Under the pieces are notes generated by a model. The model made no database searches. It saw only the letters and a program-made list of their open reading frames with translations, and was not told the DNA's origin. From positions 1 through 14,004 of the forward strand of contig JAAFIJ010000035.1 of the NCBI GenBank assembly GCA_013298675.1: DNA of 14,004 nucleotides, given 5' to 3'. This document shows, one piece after another, positions 1-7,031 of this stretch. Each line of letters begins with the position of its first letter. Within the stretch, counting starts at the first letter, position 1. The translations under genes and the position numbers were made by a program. This DNA comes from Rhodobacterales bacterium (GTDB lineage Bacteria > Pseudomonadota > Alphaproteobacteria > Rhodobacterales > Rhodobacteraceae).

Positions 1-64
1 CTGGCTGGCGAAAACTGTGCCCAATACAAGCCTCGAAGGCCTTGAGTTCCCGAGAGAGCCTCAC
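1..64 (-). CDS. rnc: Ribonuclease III, N-terminal fragment (cut by window edge)
   Basis: Partial gene: only the first 21 codons lie inside the window and the rest continues past base 1. RNase III cleaves double-stranded RNA and matures rRNA precursors in the cytoplasm. Read from a GTG start at 64-62, the frame gives LSRELKAFEACIGHSF, which matches the usual N-terminus of alphaproteobacterial RNase III (pattern LxxELKAFEAxxGHxF) just before the RNase III domain. The GTG overlaps the TGA stop of lepB by four bases (GTGA), so translation is probably coupled to lepB. The order acpS-lepB-rnc is the usual one in Rhodobacterales and supports the call. The catalytic residues lie outside the window and cannot be checked. 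Confidence 0.85.
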   Translation of the reverse strand, partial: MRLSRELKAFEACIGHSFRQP

Positions 65-837
65 TCCACCGCCTTAAAGAAACGGTCAGAACGCCAAGCC
101 CAGACCGAAAGCATCGAAGATCCGGCGGAGGAGAAGATAACCCGTTCAGCCCGGCCGATCAGGTTGTCGGCGGGCACAAAGCCAACGCCATTCAATTCTA
201 TACTTATTCGGCTATCGGCGCTGTTGTCGCGGTTGTCGCCCATAAAGAAATACTTACCCTCAGGTACGGTAAAGACAGCCGTATTGTCGGTCGGCGAATT
301 CCTAATATTCAAGACCGCATGTGCCGCGCCGTTTGGCAAGGTTTCAATAGAGCGCGACTTTTGGCAAATCGCCCCGTCACCCACGACTTCGTTTTCGCAG
401 CCCGGTAGTTTCTTCATCGGACCTTGCGGTTCCATCACCTCTTCAAACACGCCGTCTGCAATCTGCGGGGCAACGGCGCCGTTGATGTACAGCAGGCCGT
501 CTTTCATCTGGATCTTGTCGCCCGGCAAACCGATCAAGCGCTTGACCATGTCATTGTCATTTGCGGGGTGGCGGAACACGATGACGTCGCCGCGTTCGGG
601 TTCGGTAAAGAACAGCCGCCCCGATACAGGGCACAGTCCCAGCGGGCAGGAATATCTGGAATAGCCATAAGCCATTTTATTCACATAGACAAAGTCGCCG
701 ACAAGCAGCGTGCTTTTCATCGATTCTGACGGAATCCAAAACGGTTGGAACAGCAATGTGCGGAATAGACCTGCAATCAATAGGGCGTAGACAATCGTCT
801 TCACCATCTCGCCAATGCCACCCTCAGACTTAGCCAT
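61..837 (-). CDS. lepB: Signal peptidase I
   Basis: 258 residues. Signal peptidase I removes signal peptides from exported proteins on the outer face of the inner membrane. One hydrophobic segment at about residues 11-30 should anchor the protein. The catalytic serine is S39 in IPSESMKSTL and the general-base lysine is K99 in DMVKRLIGLPGD; the conserved box GDNRDNSADSR is at about 200-210, so all Ser/Lys dyad elements are present. Cysteine pairs C64/C69 and C147/C158 lie in the predicted periplasmic part and could form disulfides (inference). The ATG at 837 is preceded by GAGG with a 7-base spacer. The gene sits 52 bases after acpS and overlaps rnc, so it belongs to the same transcription unit. 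A weak TTGACT box overlapping the acpS stop (888-893) could give an internal promoter, but I see no convincing -10 box. Confidence 0.96.
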   Translation of the reverse strand: MAKSEGGIGEMVKTIVYALLIAGLFRTLLFQPFWIPSESMKSTLLVGDFVYVNKMAYGYSRYSCPLGLCPVSGRLFFTEPERGDVIVFRHPANDNDMVKRLIGLPGDKIQMKDGLLYINGAVAPQIADGVFEEVMEPQGPMKKLPGCENEVVGDGAICQKSRSIETLPNGAAHAVLNIRNSPTDNTAVFTVPEGKYFFMGDNRDNSADSRISIELNGVGFVPADNLIGRAERVIFSSAGSSMLSVWAWRSDRFFKAVE

Positions 838-889
838 GTACTTACCTCATAGACATTTGAAGGCTACATGCGCGCCCATCGGATAGGAG

Positions 890-1303
890 TCAAGTTTGGC
901 TGGCAATGATCCGCGCCTCGATGACAACAAATGCCTGTGCCCACGGGTGATCGTCGGTCAAAGTCACGTGAACAATCGCTGTGTGACCTGCCGGGGTCAT
1001 TTTGGTCAGGCGGTCTTGTGCCCACCCCGTCAAATGCATGATCGGCTGGCCAGAGCGTAAATTGGTCACTGACATATCTTTCCACGCGATACCCATGGCA
1101 AGCCCGGTACCCAGCGCCTTGGAACAGGCCTCTTTCGCCGCCCATCTTTTGGCATAGGTCGCGGCGATGGCGCGCGGACGGCTTTCAGCTTTTTTCTGCT
1201 CAATCTCGGTAAAGACACGGTTTTTGAACCGATCCCCGAACTTGGTCAGGGTCGCCTCTATCCGTTCAATATTCGCAAGATCAGAACCGATGCCGAGGAT
1301 CAT
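890..1303 (-). CDS. acpS: Holo-[acyl-carrier-protein] synthase
   Basis: 137 residues, close to the usual AcpS length. The enzyme moves 4'-phosphopantetheine from coenzyme A to a serine of apo-ACP, making ACP active for fatty-acid synthesis in the cytoplasm. The N-terminal motif MILGIGSDLANIERIE carries the Mg-binding D8, and KRWAAKEACSKALGTG carries E58; these match the D and E of the family's metal site. The frame stays open upstream to about 1444, but the ATG at 1303 places the family motif right at the N-terminus, and GGAA precedes it by about 8 bases, so I chose that start. The 64-base gap to pdxJ shows no clear terminator, and lepB follows after 52 bases. Nothing in the protein looks unusual. 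Confidence 0.95.
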   Translation of the reverse strand: MILGIGSDLANIERIEATLTKFGDRFKNRVFTEIEQKKAESRPRAIAATYAKRWAAKEACSKALGTGLAMGIAWKDMSVTNLRSGQPIMHLTGWAQDRLTKMTPAGHTAIVHVTLTDDHPWAQAFVVIEARIIASQT

Positions 1304-1367
1304 ATCAGTTTCCAAGAATTGGGGCGCACTGCATTTGACGATCTGGGGCCGAAATGACGCAACTCCC

Positions 1368-2117
1368 TCAAAGTCGAGCCGCATCCATGCGCACGCGCAT
1401 TTCTTCGATCGCCGGACCAAGACCCATATAGAGCGCCTCACCAATCAAGAAATGCCCGATGTTCAACTCCCGAACCTGAGGAAGTGCTGCGATGGGACCG
1501 ACGTTTTCATAGGTCAGGCCGTGACCCGCGTGAACCTCTAGACCCAGCCCATGCGCAAGCGTCGCACCGGCGCGCAGTGCCACTAACTCTGCCGCGGCCT
1601 CAACCAGTTTTCCTTCGGCATGCAATTCGGAATAATGCCCGGTGTGCAGTTCAACCACCGCGGCACCAATACGGGCAGAGGCTTTTATCTGATCTGGTTG
1701 ATGGCCGATGAACATCGACACACGGATTCCAGCGGCCACCAAAGGTGCGACATACTCAGCAAGGCGCGCCTCATCGCCTGCGACATCTAGTCCGCCTTCG
1801 GTCGTGCGTTCTTCGCGCTTTTCGGGCACCAAACAGACGGCATGGGGCCGAATGCGCAGCGCAATAGCTTGCATTTCAGCCGTAGCGGCGCATTCGAAAT
1901 TCAACGGAATGGTCAGTCCAGCCATCAGCGCATCAATATCAGCGTCGCGGATATGGCGGCGATCTTCGCGCAGGTGTGCGGTTATGCCATCGGCGCCCGC
2001 CGCCTCGGCCAGCAAAGCAGCGCGCAACGGATCGGGCCACTGCGAACCGCGCGCATTGCGCACGGTTGCCACGTGATCAATGTTTACGCCCAAACGAAGA
2101 CGAGCTGAATCTACCAT
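1368..2117 (-). CDS. pdxJ: Pyridoxine 5'-phosphate synthase
   Basis: 249 residues, standard PdxJ size. PdxJ condenses 1-deoxy-D-xylulose 5-phosphate with 3-amino-2-oxopropyl phosphate (the PdxA product) to make pyridoxine 5'-phosphate in the DXP-dependent vitamin B6 pathway. The N-terminal substrate motif LGVNIDHVATVRNARG is at residues 9-24. The catalytic residues correspond to H48 in ITAHLREDRRH, E75 in PLNFE and H199 in HAGHGLTYENV. ELNIGHFLIGEAL near the C-terminus is the phosphate-binding region of this TIM barrel. The start is the ATG at 2117, with AAGGGA six bases upstream. It lies 27 bases after the DUF2062 gene, so co-transcription is likely. PdxJ next to AcpS is common in proteobacteria. 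Confidence 0.97.
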   Translation of the reverse strand: MVDSARLRLGVNIDHVATVRNARGSQWPDPLRAALLAEAAGADGITAHLREDRRHIRDADIDALMAGLTIPLNFECAATAEMQAIALRIRPHAVCLVPEKREERTTEGGLDVAGDEARLAEYVAPLVAAGIRVSMFIGHQPDQIKASARIGAAVVELHTGHYSELHAEGKLVEAAAELVALRAGATLAHGLGLEVHAGHGLTYENVGPIAALPQVRELNIGHFLIGEALYMGLGPAIEEMRVRMDAARL

Positions 2118-2144
2118 GACCTGTCCCTTTCGTGGCGGCTTGGA

Positions 2145-2873
2145 CTAAAGTGTATCTGATGGCCCTTCGCCGTCATTGTCGATCCCCGCTCGCGCATCGT
2201 CGTCAGTTTTGGCCTTGGGCTTTAGTCTTTGAGCGGCTTCACGCAGGCTTGTTGCCAATTTCATCCGCCGCTCACCCCGTTCTTTGGTTTTGGCAGCGCG
2301 CGCCTTTTGGTACGCCTCGACCAACGGAATGGTGATGTAATAGCCGATCAGGCTAAGCAGGATGCCCGGCCCCAAAGCACCAATGAAATACGGCAGGTAA
2401 ATCTGGCGCCAGAACTGCAACAGCCCACCCCAATGCGCGCGCTCATGCGTGAAAATCGCCTTGAAATTGGCCCATAGCTCTGCGCCCGCATTCCCCAAAG
2501 CGGCACCAATGGCGTCAGCGGTCAACGGCTCTGCTGTGCCACCCAACATCCAATGCCCAAGGGCAATCGCGCCGACGGCGAAAAAGGGCGTGGTGATCGG
2601 GTTAGAGTTGAACGTCGCAAGCAAAGACGCCAGAACGTTGCCCCGGATCAACCGGGCAAAGCCCCAAGCCCCCAAGAACTGCAACCCCGGAAGGGGTAAA
2701 AATCCGATCAAGCTGCCTGCAAATACACCGCGCGCAATGCGGTGCGGGCGATCGGGCAATCGACGCATACGGTGCATGACATAGCGTGTCGCCCGGCGAA
2801 AGCCGCCCTTTGGGTAAACCATTTCGCGCAACCAGCCAAGCCAGCTTAACGAATCCCGCCGTTTAAACACCAC
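2145..2873 (-). CDS. DUF2062-family membrane protein, function unknown
   Basis: 242 residues. The core ARGVFAGSLIGFLPLPGLQF (48-67) followed by FNSNPITTPFF (88-98) is the signature of the DUF2062 family, small inner-membrane proteins with no proven activity. Hydrophobic stretches at about 47-74, 93-112 and 161-185 suggest two to four membrane passes. The C-terminal 55 residues are highly charged and probably cytoplasmic, with a run of K/R/E then an acidic end. The start is a GTG (GTG GTG TTT) that gives MVFKRRD, an N-terminus I associate with homologues from Rhodobacterales. The gene is 22 bases after the RSH gene and 27 before pdxJ, so it is embedded in the operon. Family assignment is firm; a role in the stringent response or envelope would be guesswork from position only. 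Confidence 0.88.
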   Translation of the reverse strand: MVFKRRDSLSWLGWLREMVYPKGGFRRATRYVMHRMRRLPDRPHRIARGVFAGSLIGFLPLPGLQFLGAWGFARLIRGNVLASLLATFNSNPITTPFFAVGAIALGHWMLGGTAEPLTADAIGAALGNAGAELWANFKAIFTHERAHWGGLLQFWRQIYLPYFIGALGPGILLSLIGYYITIPLVEAYQKARAAKTKERGERRMKLATSLREAAQRLKPKAKTDDDARAGIDNDGEGPSDTL

Positions 2874-2895
2874 GTCCGGCCTAGTCCTTCCTGCC

Positions 2896-5022
2896 CTAAC
2901 CTTTGGGCTTGCGCGTCACATCGCGCACGCGCGACACTTGCGCCACATCTGTCTCTGCTTCAAGCGCGGTCATCACCATGTGCAGGTGTTCAACATCCCG
3001 CAGATCGACATCAACAACCAATCTGTAAAAATCTGGTTTCCGTTCTGTGAACTTCAGATCAGAGATATTGGCCTTCTGCTCTCCAATCAAGGTGCAGACC
3101 CGCCCCATGACCCCCGCATCATTGGAAATTGCCAAATCCAATGACACTGTGTTGGTCGCCGCATGCCGACCTGAATGCCAATGCAGATCCACCCAGCGGT
3201 CTGGTTGCTCTTCAAATTCTTCCAAGGCCGGGCAATCAATGGCATGCAGAACAACCCCTTGACCCCGGTGTGCAATCCCGACGATCCGTTCTCCCGGCAA
3301 GGGTTGACAGCACGGCGCGCGGCGGAAGTTTTGATCCCCCGCAAGACCGACAATTGCGCGGTTGCTTTGCACCTCATCCCCCTGGGCCAAGGCCAATTCG
3401 GGATAAAGCGTCTCGACGACCTTGCGCGCAGTCATCTCGCCAGAGCCTAGGCGAGCCAGCAATTCATCCGCCTCGGATATGCCCAGCATCTTGGCCGCCG
3501 TGCGCAGGGCTTTGTCGGTAAATTTCTTGTTGATGTGTTCAAAAGCCGCGCGTGCCAGTTCTTGGCCCAACCGGACAAAACGCCCCTTGTCCTCTTCGCG
3601 CAAACTGCGCCGGATCGCTGCCTTGGCGCGGCCCGTGGTCACAATGTCGATCCAGCTGGCCTGCGGACGCTGGCCTTCGGCGGTGATGATCTCAACCGAC
3701 TGGCCGTTCTTAAGCCTTGTCCACAGGGGCACGCGGATGCCGTCGATTTTCGCGGAAACGCAGGCGTTTCCAATGCGAGTGTGGATCGAATAGGCGTAAT
3801 CCAGCGGCGTGGCCCCGCGCGGCAACTGCACAACGTCACCCTTGGGCGTAAAACAAAATACCTGATCCGAATACATCTCAAGCTTTACATGCTCGAGGAA
3901 TTCGTCGTGATCGCCTTCGTCCAGCTTTTCGGTCAAGGACGCGATCCATTTCGCCGGATCCACCGCAAATGGGTTTTTGGCGCGCACCCCTTCGCGGTAA
4001 GACCAATGCGCGGCAACCCCGGCCTCGGCAACTTCATGCATCTCGCGGGTACGTATCTGCACCTCTACCCGCTTGCCGTCACGGCCCGAAACTGTGGTGT
4101 GGATCGAGCGATAGCCGTTGTTCTTGGGCTGCGAGATGTAATCCTTGAACCGCCCTGGCACTGCGCGCCAACGTTGGTGGATCACGCCCAGAATGCCATA
4201 GCAATCGGCCACACTTTCGCAGATCACCCGAAAGCCGTAGATGTCGGACAGACGCGAAAAGGCCAGATCCTTTTCCTGCATCTTGCGCCAGATCGAATAG
4301 GGTTTCTTGGCGCGACCATAGACATCGGCCTCAATCTTTACCTTTTCCAGTTCTGTACGAATATCGGCGGTGATTTTGTGCACCACGTCGCCCGCTTCAC
4401 GCTGCAGGGTCAAGAACCGCCGGATGATCGAATTTCGCGCCTCGGGGTTGATGACCCGAAAGGACAGATCTTCCAGCTCTTCGCGCATCCACTGCATACC
4501 CATGCGACCCGCCAAAGGGGCATAGATCTCCATGGTCTCACGCGCTTTTTGGAGCTGCTTTTCCGGATTCATGCTTTTGATCGTGCGCATGTTGTGCAGA
4601 CGGTCAGCAAGCTTGACCAAGATCACCCGCAGGTCCTTGGACATGGCCATCAACAGTTTGCGGAAGTTTTCGGCCTGCTGCGATTCTGTCGACGACAGTT
4701 GCAGGTTGGTCAACTTGGTCACACCGTCCACCAGTTCGGCCACCTCAACCCCAAACAGGGATGAAACCTCGGTATAGGTCGATTTGGTATCTTCGATGGT
4801 GTCGTGGAGCAATGCCGTGATGATGGTCGCATCATCTAACTGCTGTTCGGTCAAAATCGCCGCGACTGCGATCGGGTGAGAAAAATAGGGCTCACCTGAT
4901 TTGCGGAACTGACCCTCATGCATCAAGGTTCCGTAGGCATAGGCCTTACGGATCAACTCAGCATTGCTTCGTGGGTTGTAGTTTCGAACCAGGGCGATGA
5001 GGTCTTCTACATCGATCATCAT
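2896..5022 (-). CDS. rsh: Bifunctional (p)ppGpp synthetase/hydrolase (RelA/SpoT homologue)
   Basis: 708 residues, full length for a long RSH protein. It makes (p)ppGpp from ATP plus GTP/GDP and also hydrolyses it, setting the stringent response in the cytoplasm. Domains in order: HD hydrolase (about 25-190) with H49, H73-D74 in LLHDTIEDT and D140 in LADRLHNMR, all intact; synthetase (about 235-345) with D260, the motif PGRFKDYISQPKNNGYRSIHT at 289-309 and E320 in VEVQIRT; TGS (about 388-455); C-terminal ACT (about 630-708). The RFKD form of the RxKD motif marks dual-function enzymes rather than synthetase-only RelA, which has ExDD. Two ATGs occur in tandem at 5022 and 5019, and the G-rich Shine-Dalgarno fits the second slightly better. 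It follows rpoZ by 28 bases, echoing the rpoZ-spoT pair of enteric bacteria. No second RSH gene is seen in the window. Confidence 0.97.
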   Translation of the reverse strand: MMIDVEDLIALVRNYNPRSNAELIRKAYAYGTLMHEGQFRKSGEPYFSHPIAVAAILTEQQLDDATIITALLHDTIEDTKSTYTEVSSLFGVEVAELVDGVTKLTNLQLSSTESQQAENFRKLLMAMSKDLRVILVKLADRLHNMRTIKSMNPEKQLQKARETMEIYAPLAGRMGMQWMREELEDLSFRVINPEARNSIIRRFLTLQREAGDVVHKITADIRTELEKVKIEADVYGRAKKPYSIWRKMQEKDLAFSRLSDIYGFRVICESVADCYGILGVIHQRWRAVPGRFKDYISQPKNNGYRSIHTTVSGRDGKRVEVQIRTREMHEVAEAGVAAHWSYREGVRAKNPFAVDPAKWIASLTEKLDEGDHDEFLEHVKLEMYSDQVFCFTPKGDVVQLPRGATPLDYAYSIHTRIGNACVSAKIDGIRVPLWTRLKNGQSVEIITAEGQRPQASWIDIVTTGRAKAAIRRSLREEDKGRFVRLGQELARAAFEHINKKFTDKALRTAAKMLGISEADELLARLGSGEMTARKVVETLYPELALAQGDEVQSNRAIVGLAGDQNFRRAPCCQPLPGERIVGIAHRGQGVVLHAIDCPALEEFEEQPDRWVDLHWHSGRHAATNTVSLDLAISNDAGVMGRVCTLIGEQKANISDLKFTERKPDFYRLVVDVDLRDVEHLHMVMTALEAETDVAQVSRVRDVTRKPKG

Positions 5023-5026
5023 CGCC

Positions 5027-5040
5027 CCCGTTCAGACGGG
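5027..5040 (-). repeat. Small hairpin at the ribosome-binding site of the RSH gene
   Basis: On the mRNA strand CCCGT - CTGA - ACGGG forms a 5-bp stem with a 4-base loop. Its 3' arm runs straight into the GGGGGCG that precedes the tandem ATG codons of the RSH gene, so part of the Shine-Dalgarno would be paired. The stem lies in the 28-base gap after rpoZ. A regulatory role, for example making RSH translation depend on ribosomes finishing rpoZ, is inference; a stem this short can arise by chance. Confidence 0.35.
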
Positions 5041-5050
5041 CCTTTCCGGC

Positions 5051-5404
5051 CTAGAGTTCGCCTTGCGCTTCCATAAGGGCGCGCAGCAGCTTTTCTTCCG
5101 ACATGTCGTCCTGCATCGGACGATCAAGTTCACCGGACATCAAAAGCGCCATTTGATCTTCTTCGGGCTCATCAACCTCAATCTGGGTTTGATGGCTTTC
5201 AATCATCCGCTCACGCAGGTGATCAGCAAGTTGTGTTTCGTCGGCAATTTCGCGCAACGCAACAACGGGGTTTTTGTCATTGTCGCGTTCGACAGTCGCG
5301 GGCGAGCCAGCTTGGATCTCGCGCGCACGATGTGCGGCCAGCATGACCAGTTCAAACCGGTTAGGGACTTTATCAACGCAATCTTCGACCGTCACGCGGG
5401 CCAT
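5051..5404 (-). CDS. rpoZ: DNA-directed RNA polymerase omega subunit
   Basis: 117 residues. Omega binds and stabilises the beta' subunit and in many proteobacteria forms part of a ppGpp site on RNA polymerase. The N-terminus MARVTVEDCVDKVPNRFELVM is the family signature, followed by AAHRAREI and NPVVALREIA. The ATG at 5404 has GGAG six bases upstream; a TTG four codons earlier (5416) is possible but less likely. The protein is longer than E. coli omega (91 residues) because of an acidic C-terminal tail (about 75-117), which I believe is usual in this order. It lies 28 bases upstream of the RSH gene on the same strand, pairing a polymerase subunit with the maker of its effector. A candidate promoter is at 5441-5469. 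Confidence 0.96.
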   Translation of the reverse strand: MARVTVEDCVDKVPNRFELVMLAAHRAREIQAGSPATVERDNDKNPVVALREIADETQLADHLRERMIESHQTQIEVDEPEEDQMALLMSGELDRPMQDDMSEEKLLRALMEAQGEL

Positions 5405-5440
5405 GGACGACTCCAATCGGGGATGGGTTCGGGAACCGCC

Positions 5441-5469
5441 TATTTAGGCGCGATGCCGGGGCTTGACAA
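5441..5469 (-). promoter_or_regulatory. Candidate sigma-70-type promoter for rpoZ
   Basis: On the minus strand TTGTCA (5469-5464) is separated by 17 bases from TAAATA (5446-5441), which ends 36 bases before the rpoZ ATG. The -35 box matches TTGACA at five of six bases; the -10 box is weak (three of six). The spacing and the position in the only sizeable gap (73 bases) before rpoZ support it. Start sites were not measured, and readthrough from folK is also possible. Confidence 0.4.
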
Positions 5470-5477
5470 GTGTATAA

Positions 5478-6083
5478 TCAAAGGGATGTGGCCTGCTCTA
5501 TCGGTATAATTTCATCCACATCGCTTTGTGGCAATGCGGCCAACATCTGTGCGACGGTCAAACCCGAAACCGGATGGCACCAATTAGGGGCGATCTCGGC
5601 CAAAGGCACCAAAACAAAGGCCCGATCCTGCATTCTGGGGTGTGGAAGTATCAAGCTTGCCGGGGTTTGCACCTTTTGCTCTGCCAGCGGCAAATCGCGC
5701 CAATAAGCGTAGCCGGCACCGTCAGGCATGATCAGACCATCAATGGCCAATAAGTCCAGGTCCAAACTGCGCGACGCCCACCGCGCGCCGCGCTTGCGTC
5801 CGAATCGCGCTTCAATTTCGTGCAAAACGGTCAACACGTCAGGAACGTCGACAATGGCAGTTCCTTGACGCAACGTCAGCGCAACACAACCGTTGATGTA
5901 GTCAGCGCCTGATCCTAGCGGAAAGCTAGGGCTTTGAAATAAGCGGCTTTCTGCGATGACATCAAAATGTTTCTCGCCAAGCGCACGAACCGCCTTAAGA
6001 ACAACGGCCTCGGGGCCATCGTTTTGCCAGTGTTGGTTGGACCCTAACGCAATCAGAAGCAGAGAACGGTGTGGAACTAGCAA
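5478..6083 (-). CDS. folK: 2-amino-4-hydroxy-6-hydroxymethyldihydropteridine pyrophosphokinase
   Basis: 201 residues. HPPK transfers pyrophosphate from ATP to 6-hydroxymethyl-7,8-dihydropterin, the step before dihydropteroate synthase in folate synthesis. ALGSN (12-16) is the N-terminal signature; EARFGRKRGARWASRSLDLDLL (91-112) holds the Mg-binding pair D108/D110; LPHPRMQDRAFVLVPL (146-161) is the C-terminal signature. No ATG is available: the frame has a TAA six codons upstream, and the first usable start is TTG at 6083, preceded by AGG with a 6-base spacer, so TTG is the most likely start. The protein is longer than E. coli FolK (159 residues) through insertions around 60-85 and 120-142 and the tail, in line with other alphaproteobacteria. 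It is transcribed towards rpoZ, 73 bases away, and divergently from the NYN gene. Confidence 0.94.
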   Translation of the reverse strand: MLVPHRSLLLIALGSNQHWQNDGPEAVVLKAVRALGEKHFDVIAESRLFQSPSFPLGSGADYINGCVALTLRQGTAIVDVPDVLTVLHEIEARFGRKRGARWASRSLDLDLLAIDGLIMPDGAGYAYWRDLPLAEQKVQTPASLILPHPRMQDRAFVLVPLAEIAPNWCHPVSGLTVAQMLAALPQSDVDEIIPIEQATSL

Positions 6084-6102
6084 ACTGGACCTATTCCTTT
6101 AG

Positions 6103-6120
6103 CGCGCTTGCAGCAGCGCG
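6103..6120. repeat. Inverted repeat in the folK/NYN divergent gap
   Basis: CGCGCT - 6 bases - AGCGCG, a perfect 6-bp dyad, 20 bases upstream of the folK start. It could be a leader hairpin of the folK mRNA or a protein site. The rest of the 162-base gap (6084-6245) is AT-richer and holds weak promoter-like boxes: for the plus strand TTAACT (6186-6191), 16 bases, TAAGAT (6208-6213), and for folK TTGGTC then TGTATT with 17 bases between. None is strong. Confidence 0.3.
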
Positions 6121-6185
6121 AATACATTCTATATCTCAAAAACGACCAATCGGTGTGTTTTATTTTGGGTTCGTGCTGGGTGTTT

Positions 6186-6213
6186 TTAACTAAAGTGACA
6201 TTCGAACTAAGAT
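6186..6213 (+). promoter_or_regulatory. Weak candidate promoter for the NYN gene
   Basis: TTAACT (6186-6191), a 16-base spacer and TAAGAT (6208-6213) lie 32 bases before the ATG at 6246; each box matches consensus at four of six positions. It is the best plus-strand pair I could find in the divergent gap, but such matches occur by chance. Confidence 0.25.
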
Positions 6214-6245
6214 GCGTCTGAAGCGCGGGGAAAGAGAACTCTATA

Positions 6246-6821
6246 ATGTTTTACAAAGACGAACGGCTTGCGCTGTTCATCGACGGGTCGAACCTCTACG
6301 CGGCGTCCAAGTCGCTTGGTTTTGATATTGACTACAAGCTGTTGCGCCAAGAGTTCTTGCGCCGCGGCAAGCTTATCAGGGCGTTCTATTACACCGCCTT
6401 GCTAGAGAATGACGAGTATTCCCCCATTCGGCCGTTGGTTGATTGGTTGAATTACAATGGCTTTACCATGGTGACCAAACCCGCCAAGGAATATACCGAC
6501 AGCCAAGGCCGTCGCAAAGTCAAAGGCAATATGGACATCGAGTTGGCCGTCCATGCGATGGAACTTGCGCCGCGCGTCGATCACATCGTGCTGTTCTCCG
6601 GTGACGGAGATTTTCGACCACTTGTTGAAAGTCTTCAACGTCAAGGTGTTCGGGTTTCTGTCGTCTCAAGCATCCGTACGCAGCCGCCGATGATTTCGGA
6701 CGAACTGCGTCGTCAGGCCGACAACTTTATCGAGCTTGACGAATTGCGTGACGTGATTGGCCGCCCACCACGTGAGGGCAAATCGCCGGACCGGGATCAA
6801 TTCCAGACCGAGCTGGGATAA
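6246..6821 (+). CDS. NYN-domain (LabA/DUF88-like) putative ribonuclease
   Basis: 191 residues. NYN domains have the PIN/FLAP-nuclease fold and are expected to be metal-dependent ribonucleases; targets in alphaproteobacteria are not established. The acidic cluster expected for activity is present: D13 with N16 in LFIDGSNLY, D97 in KGNMDIELAVHAME, and D120/D122 in VLFSGDGDFRPLV, so the protein looks catalytically complete. The central sheet-helix pattern continues with GVRVSVVSS (about 134-142), the usual last strand, then SDELRRQADNFIELDEL. The C-terminal 20 residues are charged and probably disordered. The start is the ATG at 6246 with AGAGA and an 8-base spacer, and a stronger GGGGA further up. 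It is divergent from folK and followed by a stem-loop, so probably transcribed on its own. Family call firm; biological role unknown. Confidence 0.85.
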   Translation: MFYKDERLALFIDGSNLYAASKSLGFDIDYKLLRQEFLRRGKLIRAFYYTALLENDEYSPIRPLVDWLNYNGFTMVTKPAKEYTDSQGRRKVKGNMDIELAVHAMELAPRVDHIVLFSGDGDFRPLVESLQRQGVRVSVVSSIRTQPPMISDELRRQADNFIELDELRDVIGRPPREGKSPDRDQFQTELG

Positions 6822-6833
6822 ACCACGACTTGC

Positions 6834-6867
6834 TGCTGGCCCAACACATTTGATGTAAGGGCCAGCA
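6834..6867 (+). terminator. Stem-loop after the NYN gene, possible terminator
   Basis: TGCTGGCCC (6834-6842) and GGGCCAGCA (6859-6867) are perfect 9-base complements around a 16-base AT-rich loop, 12 bases after the NYN stop. The stem is GC-rich and strong, but no T-run follows, so a classic intrinsic terminator is not proved. It could also stabilise the NYN mRNA 3' end or act in the 5' leader of ispH. The rest of the gap to ispH (6868-7031) shows a TAGAAT box at 6935-6940 without a matching -35, and otherwise nothing I recognise. Confidence 0.5.
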
Positions 6868-7031
6868 CGACGACAAGATTGACCCACGACGGCCTCTGGG
6901 CTGTCGCAGACCTCCCGCCCGCATTTTGCGACGTTAGAATTCTTCAACGACCAGTGCGCCAAAAGCAGGTTTTCACTAGACCTCTGCCTGACAGCGCCTT
7001 AGGTCTTGGGCGAAACCTGTATGGGTACGCT

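Noticed and set aside
890..1444. 184-residue version of AcpS
   Set aside because: The extra 47 residues overlap the end of pdxJ and lack family character; the ATG at 1303 gives the normal AcpS N-terminus.
3535..4764. 409-codon plus-strand frame
   Set aside because: It is antisense to the well-supported RSH gene, whose domains and motifs fill the opposite strand; it is a shadow of GC-biased codons.
5463..5478. TTGACA and TATAAT boxes on the plus strand
   Set aside because: Both boxes are perfect, but only 4 bases separate them instead of about 17, and no plus-strand gene follows; they lie at the folK stop.
6879..7031. 51-residue upstream extension of IspH
   Set aside because: The frame is open, but the extra residues have no family character and the ATG at 7032 gives the standard IspH N-terminus.
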